Below are positions 49,901-62,830 of a stretch of DNA of 64,000 nt, piece by piece. Positions within the stretch are counted from its first letter, which is position 1, and every line of letters starts with the position of its first letter. Under the pieces are notes generated by a model that saw only the letters and a list, made by a program, of their open reading frames with translations, searched no databases and was not told where the DNA came from. The stretch is from Aptenodytes patagonicus (Eukaryota > Chordata > Aves > Sphenisciformes > Spheniscidae), in NCBI RefSeq assembly GCF_965638725.1, contig NC_134982.1, positions 57,411,816 through 57,475,815 on the forward strand, written 5' to 3'. Made by a program: the position numbers and the translations under genes.

Positions 49901-52900
49901 AGCCTTTTCTTGCCTGCCATGCAAAATGATCTAGTGATCCTCCTGTAGCTGCCTCCTCCCACTGTAGAGGGAAAACAGATTGTAAGGCCTGGGCTCACAC
50001 ATTCCCGGAACCTCTGAAAAAGTGATTGTCCTCTGCATCTTAATTGGTTCTAGTGGTCTATTAAAAGGTCTTTTAGTTAGGGAGGAGAATGGAGAATACC
50101 ATGAGCCTAGTTGGGTTGTTTTGTTTTGGTTTTTTTTAAACTTGGGGAGGACTTGAGTCAATTAGGCAGGCTTCTCATTTCCTTTCAGGTTTCACTGGAT
50201 GTGACTATTAAAGGTTCAGGGTCTGTGGCTATACTAGTCATCTATAGATGAACCAACTCTTCAGTATTTGAGTCTGTGAAAGACATGTGATTTCCTGTTG
50301 GGAGATCTTCAATTCAGTGACCTGGGACAGGTAATCCAGAAAAAGGAGGAGGTCTTGCCTTCAGTAATGGTTTCTTCTTTCTTCTTGGGCTCGTTTACCA
50401 GTCCCCAGCCAGAGTCCAATACTCTCTAACCAGGTTCTTATAGATGTACCTGTACCCAGGACTTTGATTTAGCAGAGTGATACAGCAACATACTGAAATT
50501 GCATCACAAGCACAGTATAGCAATTGCAGTATACAGCCGAATCACAGTACAAACGTACTGTACAAATTCCCATTACTGGTCTCTAAATGCTCGCCGTCAT
50601 GACACTGTGTCCCCCCAGTTGTCGGGAAGGAATATGTGGGTTACACCCAGCTCAAGCCAAGCTGATTTTGTGAGTTGTTCAGTTTTTATACTTTATATTG
50701 GGCTGAGTCACATACAGACTCCCCTCCCACGCTGGTCTGGCTAGCTCAGGAAAACATTACTCTTGACTAACTATTTCAGGGAAGGCTGTTCATGCAATCT
50801 GATGACTGAGTGATACAGCTGTATACCTAAAACAAAGGTTACCATTCAGTCCCCCTTGTGCTGAGATAATTTCAGCTTTCTTTATGACAATTTGTCATTA
50901 TTCCTTACATTCTTCCCTGAGCTCGTCATTCTTGCCCATCTCCTCTGGGCCTTCTTCCATTGCAGGGGTCAGTCACACATCCCCACACCGTCTCTTTTCA
51001 GGAGTGTCCTCACACATGTCTTTTGCAGGCAGAAGTGAACTTTTTTGGCTTCAAGTGCTTTACAATCTGGACCCGTGGCTCAGAAAGGAAGAAATTTCCA
51101 GAGGTGGTACTTTTTTATGTTAAGAGGAAGGGATCTTGTTCTGCGCTTAAGAAATCCCAGGACTTCCACCTGCACCTTCAGATTTAGGATAATAACCACA
51201 GCAGCTGGCTCTGCAGAGAAGGAAGCTTCAGGATACCCACTTTCAGACCTCAGTCCAGAGTTCTTGCTCTTTTTTTGTGTGGGTTTTTTTTTTCTTTTCT
51301 TCTTATTTTCTTGTATTGATAGGATCAGACCCTTCATGAATTCACTGATGTTGATGCTGTCGGGAATGGCACCTGCAAGCAAGGAAAATCTAAAAGGAGA
51401 GAGAGTTGTTCCCAAGCTGGCTGTGAGACACCAAGGTGGAGTCTTCTGCTCTCGCTAGAGCACATGCCATGTGAGTTCAGGCCACAGAGGCTGGCCTTAC
51501 TGATAAATGTTTCCATTTCTAGTATTTTAAACTTGATCTGCACTTGCAGGCTTGTCTCATAGGTGTCCCGAGTGGATATGGTGTTTTATCAAGTGATTTT
51601 GTGGTGGCGGTTTATCTGAGGGACTGCAGGAGTCACTGCCAGATGAATAAATATTTGTGGTGTTATGTCCAAGGACTGAAAAAGAATTTATTTATCAATA
51701 ACCTCAAATTCTGTAGTCTGTATGTACATTCAGTTCTTATCTTCGTTACTCTCTTTCTGAGTCCAGACAGGAAAACCTTTTTATTTAGTTTTCTTTTCTT
51801 TGACTGACAAGGGACCGAAATTGCTCAGAGTTTATGTGTCCAGCATGGTGAGGAACTGGGCAGGTTCTGCGCTACAGGTACTACAGCATGGAAATCTCCT
51901 GGTCATAGATAATAGGAAACATGTCTATCCCCCCAGGTGAATGTGCATGTGGCTATTTCAGCTTGAGGAACTCTAGTTATTTGGAAGTAATCTATTTAAA
52001 ATATACACACACACCCCCCACAGTTATGGTACCAGTGGAGTTATCTTTCTTTCATACTGCCATCAGTTGACAAAATCAGATTTCCTGGTGGTAACTTTTC
52101 ACATAACTAAAAAAATATATATATATATGTGTGTGTGTAATATCTTTTACACTCAAATGTTCAAGCAAGCTTATGATGACATCATAATTAATCTAACAGT
52201 ATCACTCTGTTGATAACCATTCTTCCATCAATATTGACATTTACCTTTTGGGCTGTCTACTAAGGTTGTTATGACTTACATTTTTTGCTTCATGATATAC
52301 CAGCTTAATAGCTGTCAGGTAATTGACATGTATATAACTTCAGTGATAAGATGTAATTAAATTAAACTAATATCTGCAAATGGTGCTTTCTTGTGTTGTT
52401 CCCAATGCTGCCTGACAGACTGGATTCCTACACCAAATCAAAACCCAGCCTCCTTCAACACCTTTTACTCCTTCAGTCACAGAAGAAATCATAAGCTTGC
52501 ACATGCAGTAGATGACATTGGCCTTGCTTGTTTTTCACAGTATGATCACCACAAAGTCTTGTGAGCATTCTCTCTACTGAACCCATCATCCCTGTGATGA
52601 AATATGACTGTAGAAGTAAGACTTTTCTCCCCACTAGAAATCTTTTCTAATCTTGAACGTTATCTCATTTTCTCTGACGTTTTCTTGTGTGCCTTGCCTT
52701 GCTCCTCTACAGCATCACTCTCTCTTACCGAAGATTCATTTGATCTTTTCTATTAATGCTTTCAGAATTTAAACATCTGTGTTTCTTACCACATTTGCCT
52801 TTTCTGATCTTTTATACACGGTAATGAGACACCGACCTGCTTAGTTACAGAGGTTGTCAGCAATTGAGCACTGGGGTATTTGGAATGTGGGGCAGTAACC

Positions 52901-55900
52901 TTTTATTATGGACTGGTAACATTTTACTGTTTCATACTATAAAATGTGCCACAGAGATGAAAATGCAAAACACTGTTGGAAACAGCATTGGAATGAAAAG
53001 CATGTGTCAGTTGAAGACTGCTTCGGGTTAATGGATGAGTTTGGCCTGAGGAAAGAGGAGGCTTGCTTATTATTTCAATGGGTTTTACTCTCTGTGCTTT
53101 CAAGCTGAGTTTTTACTTTTATTCTACTTGTGTCTTGATTCCTATATGTAAGACAATATATATATAAGAGGTATAACAGCGAGCTCAGTGATTCTCAGGG
53201 GAGCTGAGAGCTTTCTCAGCAATGTCTTCACCACTGGCGTTAACTTTTCCTCCACAGAAATCAACAGTAGAAGTCCTGCCTGTACTGAAATGCTGAAAGC
53301 CTAACTGAACATTTTGGGCAAAGCCTTGCTGAATCCCATGGGGCTGGGATTTTGTCTTTGTATTGCTGAAAATGGTATTGTTGTATCATTGGCAAGTCCA
53401 CCATGGGTTTTTCTCATCAGCCTTGTGCAGAAGAGGGGGCACTGGGGCAGCGTCATTGTCTCAGACAAGACTAAACAGCATTGTTCTTTGGCAACAAAGT
53501 CATGAGGCCATATATGGTTTCAGCTGCCAAGTGTTTGCTCATGATGTCACAGTGGGAGATGGGCTCCACAGCAGGGTGACAGTCCGCTGCGCTGCTGTGA
53601 GATCACGGTAAGGTAAAATCCAGCTGCGATGATAAATGGTTATTTACCTGAGTGAATAAGGTGTCTAATAGCATTCCTAGCCAAACCATCATCCCCATTA
53701 CATGTAGAGGAATTAAACTCTGCTTCCTCTGCAGGAAGCGTTCCTGCATTCTTTTTTTTTGTTCCTTTCTATTTTGCTGGTTGTCTGATGCATCTGGAGT
53801 TAATGCTTGCTGAGAGCCTCAAAACATTTCAAACCTTATGAAACCAGTCTGTTGGCTGACTGAAACGTTGTTTGAGGCAGGCACATGGCATTGAAAGTGA
53901 ATGTGAGGAGCTGATCCAGTGAGGACAAATAAGGGTGATAACGTGGAGAAGGGTGACAGCAGCCCAGGTTGTTTCGTTACGGCCCAAGGCAGTTAAAAGG
54001 CCTTTTGGGGCCTTTGTGGAGTTCAGTGGGGGTGACATTTGTTCTGCACGCTCTACAAAAGCCATGGCAAGTTGTCTCCTCGCACTCTTCCCCATCATCC
54101 GCTGACTTGCCAGGGCCTGGCCCTGCGCTTATCAGCCTTCCTTCGGAGAGCTGGACCTATTCCCAGCCTCAGTCCCCTGTGCCACAGGAGTAGTCTGCAG
54201 AGCATTTTGGCTGTGGTCCCATACGTGCCTCCTCCTACTAATACACACAAACTGTTGGACTGTGCTCCCAGTTCAGGGAGTTATTCCAACCCAGCCTTTG
54301 TTTGCTATTAGATGAAGTTGCCTAAATACCTTTCATTAGGTTAATTCTTCTGACTAGGCACAGACAGGCCATTAAAACAGTTATAGGAAATAGGATATTC
54401 TGGCATGGTAGAGAAGGCAAATCTAGTTCTTACGTACTTTTATAAGTAACATCAATTACGCTTTCTAGTGAGGTGAAGCTGTAAACATTTGGGTTTTGTA
54501 TTCAGCTTCTTTGGCTTGTCAGAAGCAAGATAAATGGCAGATATCAAAGATGTCATCCAGTAGAGATAGCTTTTTGGGTCTCAAAACCTCTCTGTTTTTA
54601 AACTTTAAACTATTTGATGAACTTAGCAGTTTTAAGATATATCCATTGGTTACATATGCCACCAAATAATTATGGGACATTCTACTAGCTAACATTACCT
54701 TCACATCCCTTCTGTTATGATTATATGTTGCCTAAAAGACAATTTTTGCAAATTACATAAAAACCGTACTCTGACTTCACTCGGAAACTGTGAAGGCGTC
54801 TGATAAACTGTGCTTTGTTTACACTCATGTTTAACATCAAGCATTTCCATAGTCCCAGGCTAACTGGTATTACTCAGAACTGTTCTATTGTAGATACAGG
54901 CTATTATGCATGCATGTCCAAGGCCTTTATTTCTTCTATACTCAGTACTCTTAGACATCTGGTATGAAAACTGAAAAACCACCGAAAAATCACCTAATAT
55001 CCATCGTTTTGTTTGTGCCACTCAGAAGTCTAACTGGGTTTTGTTTGTACATATTCATGAGCACAACTGTGAAAAACTTTAATGTAACAAACAAATACCT
55101 GGAGGTTGACGACACTGAATTTTAAGCACATAGGTAGACATTCAAGGGGACTATATCTCCTTTTGAACTGGAAATAATGGCTTCATATAATAAGTTATTA
55201 TGAATAGGAAATTCCAGAAGTTACTGTATGTGAACGTTTGTTTCTGGGTCTACATTTAAGTGTGCTATCTGTTCATGAGCCAGTGAAAACAGAAGCCCAA
55301 AATATGCCACAGGTGTTCAAAATGATGGTCCTACATATTCTATCTCTTTAGTTCCTACCTGTGAACATTTCTATCTAATCTTAAGAAACCTCTAGAAGGA
55401 ATAAATTTTATTCTTTATAAATTATTTGACATTAACCCAAACAATACAGACTCAGCATGGCAAGCAGGCATCTCTGGCTAGAAGGCTGACATCCCAGCTC
55501 AAACCATCAGGAGGTAGTCTTCAGAACAGCAGTGGGCTGACTTGAGCCCTGCTGTGACATGACTAGAGAAGGACAGAAGTGAGTTAGTGGGAGGTATTAA
55601 ATGAAAAACCTCTTGCAAACTCCCCCACCACTGTTTTCCCATGGAGAAGTTGGTGTTATGATGCTGGTTAGGGTGACCACTGTGACAGAGGTGAGGTCTG
55701 GTCTGCTGACTGGCTGCTGCCAGAGCAGTTTCTGCTTTTTAACCAGGGATGATCCGAAGTAAAATGCATGCACTTCATAGGAGCTGCCCCATTCAAATGA
55801 GTGTCCTGACTGCTGTGCTAAAATTCCCACTTTGTAAAATTCTTGGCTGTAATGTAGCTGAATGGGGGGACTTTGCTCTCGGTGATCCAGCCCAGGGCCC

Positions 55901-57016
55901 AGACCTCCTTTTTCCTGGGCAAGAGTTGCAACCGTTTGATATCATGCAAGAGATGGGTGCATCTCAAATATCAGGGGTCTTGCTCACAGGAGGACTAAAC
56001 AGCCTGGATCCTGGGGGGCGGAAGATGCTTGGCATTGCCAGTGACTCCTAACTTAAGCAAACCCAGCCACCTTTTGGAGATGGAGGATTTCTAAGCAGAG
56101 TAGGCTCGGTTTCCCTTTGCAGGACTTCAGTGTCTTTTCATTTGGTGGGCACCTAGAAAGTCAGGCATGTAAAATCTCAGTAAAGCAGTGCCTGAATGAG
56201 ATGGCCGCACTGCACTGACATAGTCTGTCAGCCAAACAGGGAGCCTTTTAACATTTCTGGCTCCAGTTTTGAGAGGGAGGGCATGTAAGGGGTGACGAGG
56301 CATGCTGCTGCTGAATGGTTGGCAGGGGAAGGTTTCTGAAGAGCCCTCAGGGTGAAGGGAAATGGTCAGAACAAGTCTGAATCAACCAGAGAGTGGCCGC
56401 CTTGGCACCCAAGCAAGGATTTAACACTTGCTTGTTTTTCGGGGATTTGTTTGTTTGTTTGTTTGTTTTTCTTTCTCCTATCCTCTTCCAATTTATTTCT
56501 GAAAGCTAAAGATGAAGGCACAGGCATCTGTCCTGTAGCTCAGCGGCCCGTGTTGAGGAGCTATGTTTCTCAGCTCCTGTGTTTTGTGAGGCTGAATGTG
56601 GCTGAGACAATTGGTGCTGCTGCTACATTTTCTGTAAAAATTGTAACTTTCAAAAAAAAAAAAAGGTAGAACAACTCACGTTCTGAAATTTGAGTATGAG
56701 GGTTGTGTTCATGAAGCACAATCTGACAAGGCTATTGTGTACTTGCAGATTTGAATATATAACTTTTTTCCACAGAAATGCAACTCCTAATACACATGCT
56801 GAAAATGCACATGATGGAGAACTTGTTAACTGTGGAAATAACTGTCTTTCTGTAATCCAAGCAGGTAGCAAGAGGCATAGAGCAGCAGAGGAAAATGCAC
56901 AACAGCAATTGCATTTCTTTTTATTGAAACATCATGAAAAAAGCCACAAGCACCAGAACAACATCCAGTAACGTAATGAAGAAAGAGACAAAAGAATATG
57001 GGCCTCCAAGCATTCC
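46946..57016. other. Intergenic region without a supportable gene
   Basis: About 10 kb between THAP1 and the IQ-motif gene. It contains simple repeats (T20 at 47871-47890, an AC/TA/TG-rich dinucleotide stretch at 51998-52138, GTTT repeats at 56447-56470 and an A12 run near 56653). Open frames of up to 137 codons show no family features. No tRNA or mobile element was recognised. Confidence 0.45.
52109..52138. repeat. TA/TG dinucleotide microsatellite
   Basis: A run of AAATATATATATATATGTGT continues as TG repeats. A compound dinucleotide repeat of about 30 bases. Confidence 0.8.
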
Positions 57017-57124
57017 TAGCAAATATGTTACTTTTTCATCTTTTGGACAATAGAGAATTATTATCTGTGTCAAGATACATTTCTAAAGCTGAAAAGAAAC
57101 CTCCTTGTGAATTGTGTGTGGACG

Positions 57125-58486
57125 ATGTGGACCCACAAAGCAATCACCTCTGCTAACTCAGGAAAAGATTATAAAGACCAAATGCCCTCAAACACAGGCA
57201 GGAACAGAGCTTGTAGACCTCATCCAATTTCTGCCAAAGCATTTGATTTTGCTATGTTATCTCCAAGGGAGTCCCCCACTGTCCCATGCCAGACACAGCG
57301 GCTCCAAAAAGAAAGTCTGTCAGCTACCACCATTCAGGCTGTGTGGCGGGGCTATCGCGTCCGAAGAGAAGTGGATGAAATGAACAAAGCTGCCGCCAGG
57401 ATTCAGGCAGCTTATCGAGGCCATAGGACGCGGCAGGAATTGCCCCTCGGGTTTTACGATTGCCTTGGGGATAAAAAGCCTGTATTAAGTTGGAAGGAGA
57501 AAGCAGAAAAGAGGACAATGGCACTCCCTCTTGTCATGGAGTGCTGTGTGTGTTGGGATAAGGGCTCCCAGGCACGAGGTGTTACCACTGAAAATGAGAG
57601 GCCGAGAGGTCGATTCAGAGATAGACATGAACCAGGCGCTTCTGTCATTCCCGGAGCAGTTGTCTTCAAAACAGAGTTTTCTCTCATACCCTGCAAAGTC
57701 TTGACCCTTGCTAATCGTTTGTTTACCCCTGAAGTCTTCCAAGTCTTGACATCTGAACAGCAAGTCCATGACGCTGCAGATAAAATTTGGGCTGTGAGGA
57801 GCGTTTACCAAAGCAGCGATGAGCTTGATAAAATGGAAAGTCAAGCTGAGAAGATAGCAGATCCAAGCCAGATCTTCATTTACAGTTATCAACTCAGACC
57901 AAACAGTTGTGAAAATTATCATATTTCAGAGCTAGCTGGTGTCACCAAAATGCAGGAATTGACCACAGAGGCCCAAGATACGGTGTCACATCCTGAACGA
58001 GACCTCACTGTAAAGTTAGAACTGACAAAGGAAAACAAAGAATCTAATGCAGAGGGCAATGCACCATCTATCAGAAATATTAATGTGCATACAGTGGTGA
58101 AGAGCTTGTGCACCTCCAAAAGGTTCATCTCCCTACGTGTCTCCAGTCCCAATGGAGCAGTGGAAGGTTTTTACAGGGAAACAGGCAGCGGGCAGTTGCA
58201 TGGACTGTACACTGTCAGAAGGCACAGGGACTCAAAGCTGTCTCAAGTCTGCATTCACATAAATGTGGTGGAAATGGGAAGGAGGGCAGGCAGGAGTTTG
58301 TCATGGCAGGAAGGCACGAAGGAAACCCAGGGCTGGAACGGCTCTTGTTCTGCAAAACCTTGTCCCTGTACTCGCAGAGCCTGCTCACCACTGAAACAAC
58401 TGTCTGAGCGCAGCTTGAAAGTGAGTTCAGTTCTGGCAGCCTCCGTCAAGGGTTCCCGTCAGACCTTCCCCAGCTTGCTGTGCTAA
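57125..58486 (+). CDS. IQ-motif protein (probable terminal exon, gene not recognised)
   Basis: An open frame of 453 codons from the first ATG (57125) to TAA (58484-58486), in sequence where stops are otherwise frequent. Two tandem IQ motifs lie near the start: IQAVWRGYRVRR (about residues 70-81) and IQAAYRGHRTRQ (93-104). They are 23 residues apart, the usual spacing for adjacent calmodulin or light-chain sites. The rest is hydrophilic, with no membrane segment or enzyme motif that I recognise. An in-frame TAG sits at 57017-57019. A good acceptor (CTGCTAACTCAG, exon from 57162) precedes the conserved part, so the true start may be an upstream exon and the ATG only apparent. AATAAA at 58732-58737 supports a last exon here. 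Tandem IQ motifs near JUN genes recall human IQCN beside JUND, but I cannot establish orthology. The human THAP1-CHRNA6 interval has no such gene that I know of. Confidence 0.72.
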   Translation: MWTHKAITSANSGKDYKDQMPSNTGRNRACRPHPISAKAFDFAMLSPRESPTVPCQTQRLQKESLSATTIQAVWRGYRVRREVDEMNKAAARIQAAYRGHRTRQELPLGFYDCLGDKKPVLSWKEKAEKRTMALPLVMECCVCWDKGSQARGVTTENERPRGRFRDRHEPGASVIPGAVVFKTEFSLIPCKVLTLANRLFTPEVFQVLTSEQQVHDAADKIWAVRSVYQSSDELDKMESQAEKIADPSQIFIYSYQLRPNSCENYHISELAGVTKMQELTTEAQDTVSHPERDLTVKLELTKENKESNAEGNAPSIRNINVHTVVKSLCTSKRFISLRVSSPNGAVEGFYRETGSGQLHGLYTVRRHRDSKLSQVCIHINVVEMGRRAGRSLSWQEGTKETQGWNGSCSAKPCPCTRRACSPLKQLSERSLKVSSVLAASVKGSRQTFPSLLC

Positions 58487-58731
58487 ATGGCTGCTTGTTC
58501 CCTGGCTGACACAAACACCTTTTTTTCGCTTGCCCATTGTGTGAAAGAGGTTAAATCTCTTGAGGCAAGCTGTGATTGCTACCACAAACAGGTCCATGCA
58601 CAAGTGCAAAATTCTTACATATTTTTAGAGCTTGTTATCTAGCCCAAATTAACATTATGCAGAGTTCCAGCTACAAATGCATCATTCAAAGTATGAGTTT
58701 TCAAAACTACACACGTTATGCTGGGGTCCCA

Positions 58732-58737
58732 AATAAA
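58732..58737 (+). other. Poly(A) signal after the IQ-motif gene
   Basis: AATAAA 246 bases after the IQ-gene stop codon, followed within 40 bases by GT-containing sequence. It supports the reading that the open frame is a 3'-terminal exon. Confidence 0.5.
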
Positions 58738-58894
58738 GCTCACACAGCATGTAATCTGCACTGTAGCCCAAACAAGTCCGACGTACCGCAGACCTTAACA
58801 TGGCACGGCCCTGGACACTCCAGCGAAAGTGCTGCCTGCACCTCAGCGCGGTGCTGCCTGCACTGCCCGGGTCCTGCCAGGGAGGGGTGCTGAA

Positions 58895-59235
58895 ACAGCA
58901 CGGGAGAGGAGGGAGGGAGACGTCCACAACGGAGACTGAAAAGGAAAAAGGCAAGGAGAAGGTGAAAGGACCTTCTCTCGGCGTGAGAGAAGGGAAAAAA
59001 GGAGGAGGGGGAAAGCGGCAGCTGTGCTGGGGCACCGCAGGAGAGATGAAGGACGGTGGGATGCGGTGCAGCTCCCCGTGGGAAAAGGGTGCATGGAGGA
59101 GGAGGAAGGGATGGAGGGCAAAGAGCAGGGAGGGAGAGACTGAATGGGGTTGTGCTTGGTGGGGCCTGTAAGCAAGCCAAGAGGATCGACAGCAGGAAGG
59201 TGCCTGGGGGGGACAGGGAGCTGGAGGAGAGCGGA
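58895..59235 (+). repeat. Purine-rich low-complexity tract
   Basis: About 340 bases strongly biased to A and G on the + strand (for example GGGAGAGGAGGGAGGGAGAC and GGAGGAGGAAGGGATGGAGG). The bias removes stop codons from the complementary strand and produces spurious Pro/Ser/Phe-rich frames there. Confidence 0.7.
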
Positions 59236-62200
59236 GAGGCTTCAGGGTGTATGGGCAGGTGGATGGCTGGCTGCAAACTCTGTGCCCTCTGGCACGTGGA
59301 AGTGCCTGGTGCTGCAAAAGTTGCTGGCAAGCTGGGCTAAAAACATCCCTCGCCCAGAGAAGATGCATGTTTTAGGAAGCTGCTGATGGAGAGGTGTCTG
59401 CTGACAGAGAGGACTGAGAGCAGAGAAGATTGGAAGGGAAGCACCAAGTCAAAGATGAGGCTCCAGGAGTGCTGCCCTTTCCTACCCCACTTTTGCTCCA
59501 AAAACTGCCCCTCACCCCTTCAGGGCTGGTGTTTGCCTGCTGGCTCCCTGTGTCATGCGAGATGGCACAAAGGCAACTCAGTCCGCCCTTGGGAGCTCTG
59601 GGGAGCTGGCATCCCTTGGCTCCTGGCATACCAGCCCCAGGGACCAGGAAGGCTGAGGCGGGTTGGGGAGGGAGAATGCACATCCACCTGGAAGGAGCCT
59701 CCTGCCCCATAGCTGCTGCAACAGCCTCACCTCTACAGCCTCTCTTTTCTTGTCCCTGCAGCTAACAACCCTGACGGTGCTGCAAACCCCTCTCCGGCTC
59801 TTGGTTCTGGAAATGGGGCCTCTCAGTTCCAGTTGGCAGCATCTGCCATCCATGTCCTTCCTCTCCACCGTCCTTCTCTCCTCAGTCCAGGTTCCCCACC
59901 CTCTGGTCACCAGCCAGCGCTGTTGCCTCTCCCTGGAAAATGTGTTTTCCATGCTCGGCTGCATGATGCCTTCGGGTAACATGGCTTGGCACTCTCCATC
60001 ATAACCTCAAGTTTTCAGTTGCTCCTAATATTAACCATGTGGGATCAAACTGATAGATTTGTGCCTCTAGGTGGATTTCTCTTTTTTTTTCCCCCAGGAG
60101 TTTGAGCTGCCCAGAGCGTGAGGCCCAGTTCCAGCATTGCTTGTGCTCAGGCAGCTCTTGGCTCTTTGCATCCTGGAACTGCAGCCTCATGTCAGTTACA
60201 AATCCCATGAAACCTGTGGAAAAACAAAGGCAGGTTCTCAACAGAGAAGTTTCAAGTTTTACCCAGGAATTCATGTGCTATCTCAGGGTGGGTGCTCCCC
60301 ATGCTTCATGGCCTGGCTAGTAAAATGGCGTATTCATGCGTACCTCCTTTCCCAAAATTTTGGAGAGCATGGCTGAATAAAGACTTGTAAACAGAAAGCA
60401 TCATCAACAAGCAAACAGAATTTATTTCTCCAATACCCTCTTCTGGTTGCCAGATAACTTTGGCACCTAAGCCAAAGACCAGGCAAGCTAGGTCCTTACT
60501 TCTTGTCACAATCTAGGTAGTGGGTGGAGGCAATGGTAAAGCAAGCATACATCATATTTCCCTCCAGGCAACTACCATGTAGTAGCAAAAAACCTATTCC
60601 TATAGCCAGCTAATAGATTAACTTCACTACCTCAAGGCAGCAGCCTAAAGCCTTATCAAAACAAGTTTCTCTCCAGTCTGTGATACAGCATTGTCTAACA
60701 GAGCAGTGCCTGGACGCGATCTCAGGCGGTAATTATGATCAGAGATGTCAATGGGCAAAGGCTGGGGCTTGCAGTCATGAAGCTGTGGTTCAGCAAAGAT
60801 GATGGATGATACCTGAGGGTGCTGAGCCCTGTACAGGACTGGAAACATGCTGGAAAGCACAGGGTATTCTGCACAGAACATTTTTAAGGGGTAGCCTTGT
60901 TGCAGAAAAATTTGCATCAGGCAGGATAATTGTGTTTAGTCCACGCCCAACTTTATGGCAGGTTGTAACGCTGCCTGTCCGCACCACTCCAGCCAGATGT
61001 CTGCTGTTCTCTTGATGCCAGCACAAAAAAAGGACCCTTACTGTGCACCTTGACGAGTTGTGTGCTTATACCTGGTCTGGATCTAATGGGTAAACTGAGC
61101 AGTCTGGTAGTGGCAGCAGCTGATGATAACAAGACACTTCATTCAAGACAGTCTCTTGATAGCACTGTTGATTTAGAGTTGATTTCTGCAGCTGGGATGA
61201 GGAAAGGTACAGAAGAAACCAGCTGGTCCTTCAGCCCTGCCAGGTGAACACTGGCAGAGCCGAGGAGCTAACAAGTGCCCTTGCAGATTTCCCATGTGTA
61301 GTACAGTAGTGGAAAAGGCAAACCCACTGAGCTGCTGCCGGTGGCCTGCCCGAGAGCTACAGATGAGGCAGGTTGCAAGTCCACAGCAGCATGAATAAGG
61401 GGGTAGGACACTACAAGAAGGTTACTTGTAGCAGCAATGTGAATTTGAATGATGCTGAAATGACATCTTTTTCATTACAGGAAGCTGAATAATCTGATAA
61501 GGTTACAGCTGCCAGTTATCAGTCCTCTGTGAGGACCTTAGATAAGGCAAATCTGAATCACATAGCTCATGACTGTACCAAAATCTGGGCCACTGCAAGA
61601 AATGGGCCCAGCTGTTGCTGATAAAAACAGGCTTCCCATATGAAAGTCAGCAAGCAGTTAAACTCCTCTAGGTTACAAAAGTGTATCAGTGGACGGAGAC
61701 AAACTCTGAGGATATGCAAATAGCCATGAATGGTTTTGTTTGCAGCAAATGTGTGGGATTACTGTGCCAGCACAGAGACAGAAAGAATAGCCAGAAAGAG
61801 TAAATCAAAGCAGGAAGAGTTTCAGGTCTGGGTGCAAACTAAAAGAATTTTGCACCACTCTTCCTTGAACTTGAAAAGTTCAGGGAAAAAGCTCCTCTTT
61901 GGAGAGAGATGGCAACACAACTTTCGTTTGGGAAGAAAACCGAGAAGATCCTGAGATCCCTTGGCTGAGGAGGGGCAGGGGGACAGGAAAAGAGGAACCC
62001 GCATCCCTTTTGGTATCAACAATTTCTGGCAGCTTCTGAAAGGAGCCCTGTCCAAGGTGTTGCTGGGGAGGAGTGACAGCTGCAGAGGAACTGGCTAAAT
62101 AATCAAAGGTCCCATCACTCTCATTGCTGAACACAAGACCCTGGGGCAACACAGTCTGTTAAGCTGTGCCAATAGATAGTACCGTGCAAGCATTTCTGTG

Positions 62201-62830
62201 CTGTTGTCTGTGATGTTTTGTGTATGAGTGATGAAATATAAATTTAGAAATCAGCCCTGTTTTCCCACCTATATCTTACTGTTTTTTTCCTCCCCAAATC
62301 CATTTTATAGCTGTAAAACAGCAAGTGTATTATGAAAAATGAATAAGCTAAGTTACGTCTGTAGGGAGGCTGCCTCTTTTATTAGACCAACCAATACAGC
62401 TGGAGCAAACAGACAATCTTTTAGGCATGTGATCTATCTTTGGGTCTGAGCTGCAGCCTGTTTTTTTCCCCAGCTGTAACTGGCAGCATAATAAAAGACA
62501 TTTCTCCTTAAAAATCTTGCCTCACTTCTACTCCTAGACCGCAGTGGCAACAGCCACCCAAATACCGCCACAAACAAATCAGTCAGAGTTTAGGACCCGG
62601 AGCCCTGTTTTAAGCTTATGGGATGTGACAGCTGACTGAAAATCAATGAAGTGTGATTTACGGAGCGTCATAATGAGGCAAGATATGGCTCGAAAGGTGC
62701 TGTCTTGCCTTGCAGACTCAATTATCCGCCTTGATTTTTAACTAGATTCTTTTAGTCCCCTACTAGGATGAGACCGATTTGCTTATGAAAACAAAAGATC
62801 AGATTTAAAGGAAAAGCCACGGTGGTGCCC
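59236..62830. other. Intergenic region without a supportable gene
   Basis: About 3.6 kb between the IQ gene and the signal-peptide exon. Short open frames only; none has a domain, splice context or sustained length. It may contain the promoter of the downstream gene. No repeat element was recognised. Confidence 0.4.

Noticed and set aside
57107-57124. GTG start for the IQ-motif frame
   Set aside because: A GTG start is not expected in a vertebrate nuclear gene. The first ATG is at 57125 and an upstream spliced exon is more likely.
58682-59368. 228-codon minus-strand Pro/Ser/Phe-rich frame
   Set aside because: Explained by the polypurine bias of the + strand, which removes stops on the complement.
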